Assembly (NCBI GenBank): GCA_030615805.1
Contig: JAUWYN010000015.1
Location: 1 to 19,194, forward strand
Reading direction: 5' to 3'
Origin: Hadesarchaea archaeon
GTDB lineage: Archaea > Hadarchaeota > Hadarchaeia > Hadarchaeales > Hadarchaeaceae
Length of the DNA stretch: 19,194 nt
A program made the position numbers and the translations under genes. Shown one piece after another: positions 6,919-14,520 of the stretch; position 1 is the first letter of the stretch, and every line of letters starts with the position of its first letter. Under the pieces are notes generated by a model. The model ran no database searches, was not told the origin of the DNA, and saw only the letters and a program-made list of their open reading frames with translations.

Positions 6919-7715
6919 CGACTTCCTGTTCCTATCTGCGTTCTCAAATTTATTAGTTTCTCAAAAAATATTTTGACCCCATCGACATTTTTTACGAAGT
7001 ATTTTGCGTTCGATTCCACCGGCTCTTCTGAAACTAAGATGGTTACGCCCATTTCCTTCAGGGCTGAAAATGCATCTTCATCCGTTCGATCATCCCCGAT
7101 ATAAACTGGTGTGAGTTCTCCCTTGGGATTAACCACGCTGGATAACCAGAGCACCGCCTTCCCTTTGTCCCACTCAACGTTCGGTCTTATTTCAAAAACT
7201 TTCTTACCGCGGGTAACTCTCAGCACCCCCGATTTTATCTGCGGTTCAACCACCTCTTCGAAAATGTTTCTCAGACGCTCAAATTCCCCCTCCGCGACCA
7301 ATCGGTAGTGGACGCTCGCCGTCGACCCTTTGTCTTCAACAATCGCGCCTTTTATGTTGCCCAGTTTTGCCCGCAGCTCCTCGCAAAGCTTGACCAAGGT
7401 CGGACGCACGCGCTCGGCCTCGGACTTGATTAGATCCACCCCCGGGCCACTTATTTCGAACCCGTGATTTCCAGCATAATATATCCCTTCCAGCCCAACC
7501 AGCTCCTGAACGCCAGTGAGCGACCTGCCGCTTATTATCCCCAGCGTGTAGTGCTGGGACACACGTTTAAGCAGTTCCTTCATATCGGGCGAGAGAATCG
7601 CAAGCTCCGGTCTTTCGACGATGGGAGTGAGGGTACCATCGTAATCGAGCAGCAACAAAGCGCCGGGCGCTAAAGCTCGCTCTACCTCCCCCCAGCGATC
7701 GAAAAGATATTCCAT
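6915..7715 (-). CDS. otsB: Trehalose-6-phosphate phosphatase
   Basis: A HAD-superfamily phosphatase of 266 residues that would remove phosphate from trehalose-6-phosphate to release trehalose. Visible motifs are DYDGTLTP with nucleophile D24 and acid/base D26, ISGRS (61-65), YAGNHGFEISGPG (80-92), VEDKGSTASVHYR (126-138), the lysine motif in EWDKGKA (181-187) and the metal-binding GDDRTDEDAF (207-216). This is the complete OtsB set. The ATG at 7715 is preferred because GTGATC, matching the 16S rRNA tail complement, lies three bases before it. A GTG at 7724 overlapping the otsA stop as GTGA is the alternative. The gene sits directly after otsA and overlaps the next gene by ATGA, so the pathway is one transcription unit. 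Confidence 0.95.
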   Translation of the reverse strand: MEYLFDRWGEVERALAPGALLLLDYDGTLTPIVERPELAILSPDMKELLKRVSQHYTLGIISGRSLTGVQELVGLEGIYYAGNHGFEISGPGVDLIKSEAERVRPTLVKLCEELRAKLGNIKGAIVEDKGSTASVHYRLVAEGEFERLRNIFEEVVEPQIKSGVLRVTRGKKVFEIRPNVEWDKGKAVLWLSSVVNPKGELTPVYIGDDRTDEDAFSALKEMGVTILVSEEPVESNAKYFVKNVDGVKIFFEKLINLRTQIGTGSR

Positions 7716-7720
7716 TCGGA

Positions 7721-9202
7721 TCACGAGATAGATTTCGCGGCCTCGCAGATGAAATCCGCCAACCACTTAAAAACATTGTTCCTCTTAACATTGTCTCTTA
7801 GGCTCTTCATCCTCCGACGCTTCTCCTTCGGCGTCATCTCCAAAGTGTCTCTAATCGCGTCTGCAAATCCCTCCACGTCGCAGGGATTGACGATCACGGC
7901 ATCCTTCAGTTCTTCTGTTGCTCCCGCAAATTTACTCAACATCAGCGCACCCGTGCAATCTACATTTGCAGAGATGAACTCCTTTGCCACCAAATTCATC
8001 CCATCCTGGATTGGGCTCACTATGCACACATCGGCGGTCCTGTATAACGCAAAAAGCCTATCTAGGCTCAGCTTTCCCTCGATGTAAATGATCGGCTTCC
8101 AATAGCCCCTCATGTATTTCCAGTTGATCCTGTCGACGGCCTTTGAAATCTCCTCGTTCAGTTCCATGTAGGCTGGAATCCGTGTGCGGCTCGGTGCCCC
8201 CGCTTCGACGAACACGAATTTGTTCTGGTACTCCGGGTACTTTTCCAAAAATCGATCTATTGCCCAGAACCTCTCGAGGATACCCTTGGTGTAGTCAATC
8301 CGGTCGACGCCTACGCCGATATATTTGTATGGGATGTACTGGGGGGCTCGGACATGCTTCATCTCCCGCTTTACCTCGGGTTTCCTCGCCAGTTTATCGA
8401 TGGTATCAAAATCCACGCTTATCGGGAAGGGTCTAACCCGGATGGTGTGCCCTTTGTATTTCACGTTAAATGTCCTATAATCTGCTTCAACCCCCATCAC
8501 CTTCTCGACGCTTGCCATGAAGTTAATGCAGTAACTGGGTAGATGAAAACCGATGAGATCGTTCGCGAGCATGCCATCGAGCATCTCCCTCGCCCACGGC
8601 AGGAGCGTGAAGGTGTCCCAAGTGGGCCAGGGGATGTGCCAGAAATGAGCTAGCACAAGCTTTTGTTTTTTCGAGGCCCCATTCCTGACCATCTTGGGTA
8701 ATAGGGCTAGATGATAATCGTGGAACCAAATGAAGGCCTTATCGACCCCCCTCGTCTCCTCCCTAACCGCCTCCGCGTACAGCGCGTTTGAGTGCTTGTA
8801 GCCGTCCCAGAATGATTTTTCGAAAATGGGTTCCCGAAACACATTATGGCAGAGGGGCCAGAGTGTCTGATTTGAAAAACCGAAGTAAAACTTGTCCACC
8901 TCGTCCTTCGACATCCATATCCGTTTCAGCACATACTTCGGGTTATCGGGGGGGACCCGACATCGATTTTGTTTATCGACGTTTTCCCGATCGGCATCCC
9001 CGCTGCCACCAGCTACCCACGTGCCGCCAGTGGCCTGCATCAGGGGGTCCAAGGCTGCCGTAAGACCTCCAGCGGGGGTCTTGATCCGAACCCCCTCAGG
9101 TGTGTGCATATGAAGGTAGGGCTCGCGGTTCGAAATGATGAGGAATTTATAGCCCCTCAGCTTCGATTTCACCAGCTTCTGAACGTCCTTCGCAGACAGC
9201 AT
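7721..9202 (-). CDS. otsA: Trehalose-6-phosphate synthase (GT20)
   Basis: A 493-residue GT20 enzyme that would transfer glucose from an NDP-glucose to glucose-6-phosphate. Motifs in order are ISNREPY (23-29), AGGLTAALDP (44-53) for the donor, FYFGFSNQTLWPL (105-117) for glucose-6-phosphate, FHDYHL (160-165), FWHIPWP (187-193), GVDRIDYTKG (298-307) with the phosphate-binding Arg301 and Lys306, and DGMNLVAKE (400-408). Length is typical. The related glucosylglycerol-phosphate synthase is the main alternative, but adjacent otsB favours trehalose. The ATG at 9202 is chosen over an in-frame TTG at 9211, because the TATA element at 9231-9240 would place transcription start at about 9209, making the mRNA nearly leaderless. 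It is the first gene of a four-gene operon and diverges from mscS. FWHIPWP instead of the bacterial FLHIPFP marks a divergent branch. Confidence 0.95.
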   Translation of the reverse strand: MLSAKDVQKLVKSKLRGYKFLIISNREPYLHMHTPEGVRIKTPAGGLTAALDPLMQATGGTWVAGGSGDADRENVDKQNRCRVPPDNPKYVLKRIWMSKDEVDKFYFGFSNQTLWPLCHNVFREPIFEKSFWDGYKHSNALYAEAVREETRGVDKAFIWFHDYHLALLPKMVRNGASKKQKLVLAHFWHIPWPTWDTFTLLPWAREMLDGMLANDLIGFHLPSYCINFMASVEKVMGVEADYRTFNVKYKGHTIRVRPFPISVDFDTIDKLARKPEVKREMKHVRAPQYIPYKYIGVGVDRIDYTKGILERFWAIDRFLEKYPEYQNKFVFVEAGAPSRTRIPAYMELNEEISKAVDRINWKYMRGYWKPIIYIEGKLSLDRLFALYRTADVCIVSPIQDGMNLVAKEFISANVDCTGALMLSKFAGATEELKDAVIVNPCDVEGFADAIRDTLEMTPKEKRRRMKSLRDNVKRNNVFKWLADFICEAAKSIS

Positions 9203-9230
9203 AGAGACCAAGAGAACGGTGCCGCCAATG

Positions 9231-9240
9231 TTTTAAATAT
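9231..9240. promoter_or_regulatory. Shared bidirectional TATA element between otsA and mscS
   Basis: TTTTAAATAT lies in the 61-base spacer between the divergent starts at 9202 (minus) and 9264 (plus). It is nearly palindromic, and its centre is about 28 bases before the mscS GTG and 34 bases before the otsA ATG. Both distances suit archaeal leaderless or short-leader promoters. No second TATA-like sequence is seen in the spacer, so the two genes probably share this element or have overlapping promoters. Confidence 0.55.
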
Positions 9241-9263
9241 CTTTACCAATCATCGAGAATGGT

Positions 9264-10307
9264 GTGCAGGTGACAATCGAGGAGATCTGGCAGATACTGA
9301 CGCCAATTTTAATATTGATCGGATTCATCGTGGCCGGGTACGCACTGAGATTTGTATTAAACGTTTACATCACCAGACTCACAAGAAAAACGAAAACCAA
9401 AATCGACGATATCATCCTCGATGCCATCAAGGTGCCGATAGTTGCGATATTCTTGATCATCGGCATTCGATTTGCCCTTGAACATGCATGGTTTGTCCCT
9501 ACACAGGTCATACAATATCTCCCGACCATCAGCTACTTGTTGATTGTCCTGATAGCGACATGGCTCGCCGCGAGGATTGTAACTGGGATATTGAAGTACT
9601 ACGGTACCGTGAGCCCGAGTTTAAGGACGCTTGTGCCATCGCTCCAAAAAATCATGAAAATTATCGTCTTTTTTGTCGGCTTCCTGCTCATACTCAACGC
9701 ACTCGGAATCCAAGTAACTGCGCTGGTCGCGGCTTTCGGTATAGGGGGCCTCGCAGTTGCATTCGCCCTGCAGGGGACGCTATCAGAGTTCTTCGCAGGG
9801 ATATACATCATGAGCGACCGACCTGTGAGGGTTGGGGACTATGTTGAGCTGGAGACGGGTCAAAAGGGTTATGTAACAGATATCGGCTGGCGCAGCACGA
9901 AAATACGCGAGCTCCCGAACAACATAATAGTAGTCCCTAATTCAAAGCTGGCGGGGTCGATTGTCATCAACTATTACTTGCCCGAACAGCAGATGGCCTG
10001 CTTGGTTCAGGTTGGAGTGGCTTACAAAAGCGACCTCGAGAAAGTGGAACGTGTGACCATCGATGTGGGTAAAAAAGTGTTGAAAAAAGTGACGGGTGGG
10101 GTACCGGAGTTTGATCCCTTCATCCGCTATCACACCTTTAGCGACTTCAGCGTAAACTTCACCGTCATCCTGAGGGTCAAGGAATTCGTGGACAAGTACC
10201 TGATCACCCATGAGTTCATAAAGGAGCTCCACAAGCGCTACAAGAAGGAGGACATCGAGATCCCATTCCCGATCCGCACGGTCTACATGCACAAGGAACG
10301 GGCCTAG
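9264..10307 (+). CDS. mscS: MscS-family small-conductance mechanosensitive channel
   Basis: A 347-residue membrane protein. Hydrophobic segments lie at about 8-32, 57-73, 88-108 and 130-147, followed by the pore helix at 155-178 containing AAFGIGGLAVAFALQGTLSEFF, the Gly/Ala-packed TM3 of MscS. The beta domain follows with VGDYVELETGQKGYV (190-204) and LPNNIIVVPNSKL (217-229), both family hallmarks, then the alpha/beta vestibule to the C terminus. The channel opens under membrane tension and releases ions and small solutes on hypo-osmotic shock. Two extra N-terminal helices compared with the minimal three-helix MscS are common in archaeal members. The start is GTG at 9264, in-frame and about 28 bases after the shared TATA, so the message is probably leaderless. 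The divergent otsA suggests joint osmotic control. Confidence 0.93.
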   Translation: MQVTIEEIWQILTPILILIGFIVAGYALRFVLNVYITRLTRKTKTKIDDIILDAIKVPIVAIFLIIGIRFALEHAWFVPTQVIQYLPTISYLLIVLIATWLAARIVTGILKYYGTVSPSLRTLVPSLQKIMKIIVFFVGFLLILNALGIQVTALVAAFGIGGLAVAFALQGTLSEFFAGIYIMSDRPVRVGDYVELETGQKGYVTDIGWRSTKIRELPNNIIVVPNSKLAGSIVINYYLPEQQMACLVQVGVAYKSDLEKVERVTIDVGKKVLKKVTGGVPEFDPFIRYHTFSDFSVNFTVILRVKEFVDKYLITHEFIKELHKRYKKEDIEIPFPIRTVYMHKERA

Positions 10308-10317
10308 CCTCCTCGCC

Positions 10318-10326
10318 TTTTTAATT
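10318..10326 (+). promoter_or_regulatory. Probable TATA-like element for srp54 and possible mscS terminator
   Basis: TTTTTAATT lies 11 bases after the mscS stop and is centred 41 bases before the srp54 ATG. It could act as a TATA element giving a leader of about 15 bases that includes GGTG. The T-run could also end the mscS transcript. The two roles cannot be separated by sequence. Confidence 0.35.
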
Positions 10327-10362
10327 CAAGTAAGACAAACGGTTATCGAAAGTGGTGTCCGA

Positions 10363-11754
10363 ATGGTGCTAGATAGACTTGGGAGGTCCCTGCACAGCGC
10401 CCTCCAGAAGCTGACCCGGGCGACCCACGTCGACGAGCGGGCAATCAAGGAGCTCGTGCGGGACATCCAACGCGCCCTGCTTCAAGCCGATGTCAACGTA
10501 GAGCTCGTGCTGGAACTGACAAAGCGGATAGAAAAACGGGCGCTCGAGGAGAAGCTCCTCCTAGGTATGGCACGCAAGGAGCACGTCATCAAGATCGTCT
10601 ACGGAGAGCTCTCCACGTTGATGGGGCGCCCGGCCCAGCTGCAACTCAAACCCGGGAAGCCCACGGTGCTGCTGATGGTCGGCCTCCAGGGGAGCGGAAA
10701 AACGACCTCGGTGGCGAAGCTGGCAGCCCACTTCAAAAAGCGGGGTTTCAAAGTCGGCATCGTCTGCGCGGACACCTTCCGCCCGGGTGCATATGAACAG
10801 CTCAGCCAACTTGGTCAACAGGTCGGCATAGGATTTTTCGGTGACCCCAAAGCCAAGGATTCGATCAAGCTCGCAAAGGAGGGCGTTAAGCGATTCAAGA
10901 AAGAGCGCCTCGAACTGATCATCGTCGACTCGGCCGGCAGGCATCGCAAAGAGGAAGCCCTGATGGATGAGATAGGTCAAATCGCTAAAGCAATAGGGCC
11001 GGATGAAATAATACTCGTCGTGGATGGGACGATAGGACAGCAGGCGAAGGAGCAAGCCGCTGCATTCAAGGCCGCGACGGATATAGGCTCGATTTTGATC
11101 ACCAAGCTGGACGGCACTGCGAAAGGTGGTGGTGCCCTCTCAGCGGTCACGGCTACCGAGGCGCCGATAAAATTTATTGGCGTCGGGGAGCACATTGATG
11201 ACCTCGAGCCATTCGTGCCCGAGCGCTTTGTCGCTCGATTGCTCGGGATGGGCGACATCGAGACGCTGCTGAAGCGAATCGAGGAGACCGCAAGGGCCGA
11301 GGAGGTGAAGCCCGCTGATATGAAGGCGATCCTCGCAGGCAAGTTGACCCTACGGGATGTCTACAGCCAACTTGAGATGATGGGCAAGATGGGGCCCCTC
11401 AAGAAGCTCATGCAGATGATTCCTGGGATGGGTATCGCGGTGCCGGAGGAACAGATGCGCGTCGGGGAGGAGAAGTTGAAGCGCTTCAAGGTGATCATGC
11501 AGTCGATGACCCCGCAGGAGCTCGAGAACCCTAAGGTGCTCAACGCCTCTCGGATTCGCCGGGTGGCCCGAGGATCGGGGACGAGCGAGGCGGATGTGAG
11601 AGAACTTTTGAAGCAGTACGAACTCATTCGAAAATTCATTAAAACAATGATTAAAGGACGGGGACCCAAGTTCGGCCCGTTTGCGAAACTCATGAAGGAG
11701 CTGTCGAAGGGGACACCGCCAGATTTTGATGTCGGTGGCGAGAAAAGCTCTTAA
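10363..11754 (+). CDS. srp54: Signal recognition particle GTPase SRP54
   Basis: A 463-residue SRP54/Ffh protein that binds signal peptides on the ribosome with 7S RNA and delivers them to FtsY at the membrane. The N domain occupies about 1-95. The G domain has P-loop GLQGSGKTT (107-115), DTFRPGAYEQL (137-147), DSAGR (189-193) and TKLDGTAKGGG (247-257). The Met-rich M domain runs from about 300 to 435 with many Met pairs and VLNASRIRRVARGSG (392-406), the 7S RNA-binding helix-turn-helix. Length matches archaeal SRP54 (about 440-460). GGTG precedes the ATG at 10363. It heads an informational gene cluster, with eL21 34 bases downstream. Confidence 0.97.
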   Translation: MVLDRLGRSLHSALQKLTRATHVDERAIKELVRDIQRALLQADVNVELVLELTKRIEKRALEEKLLLGMARKEHVIKIVYGELSTLMGRPAQLQLKPGKPTVLLMVGLQGSGKTTSVAKLAAHFKKRGFKVGIVCADTFRPGAYEQLSQLGQQVGIGFFGDPKAKDSIKLAKEGVKRFKKERLELIIVDSAGRHRKEEALMDEIGQIAKAIGPDEIILVVDGTIGQQAKEQAAAFKAATDIGSILITKLDGTAKGGGALSAVTATEAPIKFIGVGEHIDDLEPFVPERFVARLLGMGDIETLLKRIEETARAEEVKPADMKAILAGKLTLRDVYSQLEMMGKMGPLKKLMQMIPGMGIAVPEEQMRVGEEKLKRFKVIMQSMTPQELENPKVLNASRIRRVARGSGTSEADVRELLKQYELIRKFIKTMIKGRGPKFGPFAKLMKELSKGTPPDFDVGGEKSS

Positions 11755-11788
11755 GCGCGGTGCCGAAGCTAATTGTTTAGGTGTTCAT

Positions 11789-12088
11789 GTGGCAAAAAGG
11801 TCGAAGGGTTATCGGAGCAAGAGCAGAGGAAAACTCACCAAGCATGTTCGTGAGCGCGGGCTCTCGCCCGTGAGCCGAGTGATTCAAGAGTTTGGGCCCG
11901 GTGCGAAAGTTACTATCATCCTTGACCCGAGCGTCGTGAAGGGGCAGCCCCACCCGCGCTACCACGGCAGGGTCGGGATCGTTCAGGAGCGTCGTGGGCG
12001 AGCATACGTGGTCGAAATCAGGGACGGGGGGTCCATCAAAAAGGTTATTTCCCGTCCGGAGCACCTTAGGACGGTGAATGCAAGATGA
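11789..12088 (+). CDS. rpl21e: 50S ribosomal protein L21e (eL21)
   Basis: A 99-residue basic protein of the eL21 family, a component of the archaeal/eukaryotic large ribosomal subunit. After the initiator it reads AKRSKGYRSKSRGKLTKHVR, the typical eL21 start, and contains FGPGAKVTIILDPSVVKGQPH and HGRVGIVQERRGRAYVVEI, the SH3-like barrel core. The GTG at 11789 is chosen because it gives the expected length of 97-100 residues and has AGGTG five bases upstream (11779-11783). Longer in-frame openings running back into srp54 lack homology. Its stop overlaps the rpo4 start as ATGA, indicating translational coupling. Confidence 0.95.
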   Translation: MAKRSKGYRSKSRGKLTKHVRERGLSPVSRVIQEFGPGAKVTIILDPSVVKGQPHPRYHGRVGIVQERRGRAYVVEIRDGGSIKKVISRPEHLRTVNAR

Positions 12089-12423
12089 TAGGAAAGGAGG
12101 TAACGGGTGAGAAACCCGTACCGTTAGCAAAGGTGCTTGAAATCCTTGAAAAACAGAAAAAACGAGGAGAGCTGGAGTACGGGCAGCGGCTGACCTATGA
12201 TTACGCGCAAAAATTTGCGAAGTTGGACATCAAGAAGGCAGAGGAACTAATCGGCGAGCTGCTCAAGCTCGAGAAAATCAGGGAACATCAAGCGGTCGCA
12301 CTTGTAGATTTGATGCCGGAGAGAAAGGAGGATGTGGAGCTCATTTTCGCGAAGGAACGAACGAAACTTGAAGAAAATGACATCAAGAAAATTTTAGAAC
12401 TGATAAACAAGTTCCGAAAGTAG
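12085..12423 (+). CDS. rpoF: DNA-directed RNA polymerase subunit F (Rpo4/RpoF)
   Basis: A 112-residue helical protein of the Rpb4 family. Together with Rpo7 it forms the stalk of archaeal RNA polymerase, which aids open complex formation and binds nascent RNA. The sequence shows VTGEKPVPLAKVLEILEK near the N terminus and the HRDC-like C-terminal helices rich in Glu/Lys, for example ELIFAKERTKLEENDIKKIL. Length is normal. The ATG overlaps the eL21 stop by ATGA. The eL21-Rpo4-DUF655 order is a conserved archaeal gene string, which strengthens the call. Confidence 0.95.
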   Translation: MIGKEVTGEKPVPLAKVLEILEKQKKRGELEYGQRLTYDYAQKFAKLDIKKAEELIGELLKLEKIREHQAVALVDLMPERKEDVELIFAKERTKLEENDIKKILELINKFRK

Positions 12424-12450
12424 TTCCCAATTAGTTGGAGGCGCTTGTTC

Positions 12451-13047
12451 TTGGTCGATAAGAAGTACGAGGACCGAGGCGTAGTATTGGATTTCCTACT
12501 CCAGGGGCACCCAAGCGACCCCAGGCCAATCCACCTGCGTGAGCCCATAGCCCAGATCCTTGGCGACACGTTCTTCACCCTGCTTGAAATCGTCCCCATG
12601 AAGGGAGTAACGTTTAATCCACACGAACGCGTCTTCATAGGCAAGGGCGAACGTGACAAAGTCGAACGAATCAAACGTCGCGTGAGCTACGATGAGCTTA
12701 CGGCCGCGGCGAAGGCGGAGCTACCGGTCGCCATAGAGGAACTGATTAACGAGGCCCCGGAGCGGTTCATCGAGTTTTTCAACCGCGCTGCACCCCTGAC
12801 CACCCGTTTTCACCAACTTGAGCTCATCCCGGGGATAGGGAAGAAACTCATGTGGGCAATCATCGAGGAGCGGAAGAAGGGCCCCTTCGCGGACTTCGGG
12901 GATCTAAATAAAAGGGTGAAGGGGCTAACCAACCCGAAAAGCATAATCGCGAAACGGATAACCATGGAGCTGGAGGGCACCGACAAATACCGCCTTTTCG
13001 TGCGCCCGCCATCTAGAAGGGCTTCCGTCGAGGACGAGGCACCCTAG
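12451..13047 (+). CDS. DUF655 family protein with helix-hairpin-helix
   Basis: A 198-residue archaeal DUF655 protein, probably nucleic-acid binding. The N-terminal part has an OB-like beta region (VVLDFLLQGHP, then FTLLEIVPMKGVTFNPHERVFI). A C-terminal helix-hairpin-helix lies at about 122-158: LELIPGIGKKLMWAIIEERK, then FADFGDLNKRVKGL. The biochemical role is not established; linkage to eL21, Rpo4 and often the rRNA dimethylase KsgA suggests RNA or ribosome work. The TTG at 12451 is preferred because GGAGG (12437-12441) is nine bases upstream; a TTG at 12445 would leave only three. Its 3' end overlaps the convergent trkH coding region by 35 bases. No ksgA follows. Confidence 0.9.
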   Translation: MVDKKYEDRGVVLDFLLQGHPSDPRPIHLREPIAQILGDTFFTLLEIVPMKGVTFNPHERVFIGKGERDKVERIKRRVSYDELTAAAKAELPVAIEELINEAPERFIEFFNRAAPLTTRFHQLELIPGIGKKLMWAIIEERKKGPFADFGDLNKRVKGLTNPKSIIAKRITMELEGTDKYRLFVRPPSRRASVEDEAP

Positions 13048-14410
13048 CTATCAGGTAGCTGATGAACGCTATTACTGGAATTATCTCGAGGCGTCCGACT
13101 AGCATTTGAATTGTCATGCTTATCTTCCCTGCTAGAGGCATCGCTGCTGAAGTTATTCCCACAGATAAGCCAACGTTTCCTTGAGCAGATGCCGATTCAA
13201 ATACCGAGTCCATGGCTGAGTTGCCCACCGTCATCAGCACCACTGCGCCGCTTATCAGCACGATGATGAAGATGAACGCATAAATGGCGGTTTCCATCAT
13301 CTCCTGTTCGCTGTAAATCCTACCCGATATTTTCATCGGTACAACCGCGCGCTGGGGGAGGAAGCTACGCTTGATCATCCAGTGGACTGCCTTGACGATG
13401 ATCACGGTTCGGATGAGCTTGATTGCACTCGAGGTCGAACCGTACCCTCCACCTATGACCATAAGGATCGTGAGCAGACCCTTCTGAGGGTCCCCCCACG
13501 TTGAGAGGGTGGCCGTGGAGAAGCCCGTCCCCGTCAAAGCGGAGGATGATTGGAATAGCGCGTCCCGCAGCCCCACACTCCAGATAAGCAAAAGCGTCGC
13601 CAACGCTATCAACACGAACATCAGCCGAACTTCGATGTTTTGGAAAAGCTCCCGCCAGTGCCCGGCCATGGCCTTCCGATGGACCGCGAAGCTGATCGCG
13701 CCCGCCATCATTATCAAAATTGTAACAGCAAGCACCGGGGAACCGTACTCAGCAAAACTCGTGTTACGTATGGTGAACCCTCCGGTGGCGATCCCCGTCA
13801 TCGAGTGATTCACCGCCTCGAACAGCGTTTGTGTCCCAGCGAAGTACAACCCGATGATGCCCAGAAGCGTGAACAGCACGTATATCTTCCAAAGGGAGCG
13901 GGCGGTCGCCCGAATGCTCGGCTCGATACGTTCTGCCCGAGCTTCCGCGACGTACATCCTCCGAGCAGCCCTCCCCGCGCCGATAAGGGCCGCCAAGAAG
14001 AGGACGATCACACCCATGCCGCCAACCCACTCGGTCAGGCTGCGCCAGAAAAGGATGGTGGGGGCAACCCCTTCGACGTTAGAGATCATGGTCAGGCCGG
14101 TGGCTGTGAAACCCGACATACTCTCGAAGTAAGCGTCCTCGACCGGCATGTTGTTGCCGAAGATGTAGGGTATCGAGCCGAAGGCCGCGAAGACGATCCA
14201 AGCGAAGGCGACAATCACCATGGCTTTGCCCAGGGTTATCTCCGTTGGCTGAAAGCGCCGCCTGAGGAAGAAACCCAACGCGATGGCGATGGCCGCGGGG
14301 ACTATAAAATATGGGAGCAAGTGGGTCTCGTTGGCTAGCAACGCCACTGGGGTCGGCGCCAACATCACTGCGCCCAAGATGAGCAGGATGAAACCCAAGA
14401 AATGCAGCAC
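13013..14410 (-). CDS. trkH: TrkH-family potassium uptake protein
   Basis: A 465-residue integral membrane protein of the TrkH/KtrB superfamily. It shows the four pore-loop repeats with selectivity-filter glycines: SMSGFTATGLT (97-107), SMTGIATGGFT (203-213), SSALTGTGFS (289-298) and SASAQGNVGLS (406-416). FWRSLTEWVGGMGVIVL (121-137) is a strong TrkH signature. It mediates K+ entry, normally with a cytoplasmic RCK partner (TrkA), which is not encoded here. The start is GTG at 14410 with GGGGTTG upstream on the minus strand and a TATA-like CCTTTATAC at 14455-14447. The 3' end converges with and overlaps the DUF655 gene. Given otsAB and mscS nearby, a role in osmotic and turgor balance is plausible. 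Confidence 0.95.
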   Translation of the reverse strand: MLHFLGFILLILGAVMLAPTPVALLANETHLLPYFIVPAAIAIALGFFLRRRFQPTEITLGKAMVIVAFAWIVFAAFGSIPYIFGNNMPVEDAYFESMSGFTATGLTMISNVEGVAPTILFWRSLTEWVGGMGVIVLFLAALIGAGRAARRMYVAEARAERIEPSIRATARSLWKIYVLFTLLGIIGLYFAGTQTLFEAVNHSMTGIATGGFTIRNTSFAEYGSPVLAVTILIMMAGAISFAVHRKAMAGHWRELFQNIEVRLMFVLIALATLLLIWSVGLRDALFQSSSALTGTGFSTATLSTWGDPQKGLLTILMVIGGGYGSTSSAIKLIRTVIIVKAVHWMIKRSFLPQRAVVPMKISGRIYSEQEMMETAIYAFIFIIVLISGAVVLMTVGNSAMDSVFESASAQGNVGLSVGITSAAMPLAGKISMTIQMLVGRLEIIPVIAFISYLIARVPRPRRKPF

Positions 14411-14446
14411 CTTTCAACCCCCAGCGGTAATACCCTCACCCAAAGT

Positions 14447-14455
14447 GTATAAAGG
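14447..14455 (-). promoter_or_regulatory. Probable TATA box of trkH
   Basis: The minus strand reads CCTTTATAC centred 40 bases before the GTG at 14410, leaving a leader of about 14 bases that contains the GGGGTTG ribosome site. Confidence 0.45.
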
Positions 14456-14483
14456 ATTTGCTGACCGAAACCGGAACCATGGG

Positions 14484-14493
14484 TTTTAAAATT
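14484..14493 (+). promoter_or_regulatory. Probable TATA box of the hexuloisomerase gene
   Basis: TTTTAAAATT is centred 33 bases before the ATG at 14521. GTGGTGGG lies directly before that ATG and may be a ribosome site within a very short leader. Confidence 0.45.
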
Positions 14494-14520
14494 GATTGAC
14501 CTATCCTTAATTGTGGTGGG

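Noticed and set aside
7716..7766. Longer otsB start at 7766
   Set aside because: It would overlap otsA by 46 bases and adds residues without homology; the ATG at 7715 has GTGATC just upstream.
11726..11788. Upstream extension of eL21 into srp54
   Set aside because: The extra 21 residues are not eL21-like, and the GTG at 11789 has an AGGTG ribosome site and gives the expected length.
13640..14338. A 232-codon plus-strand open frame opposite trkH
   Set aside because: The minus strand encodes an intact TrkH with all four pore loops; the plus frame has no recognisable domain.
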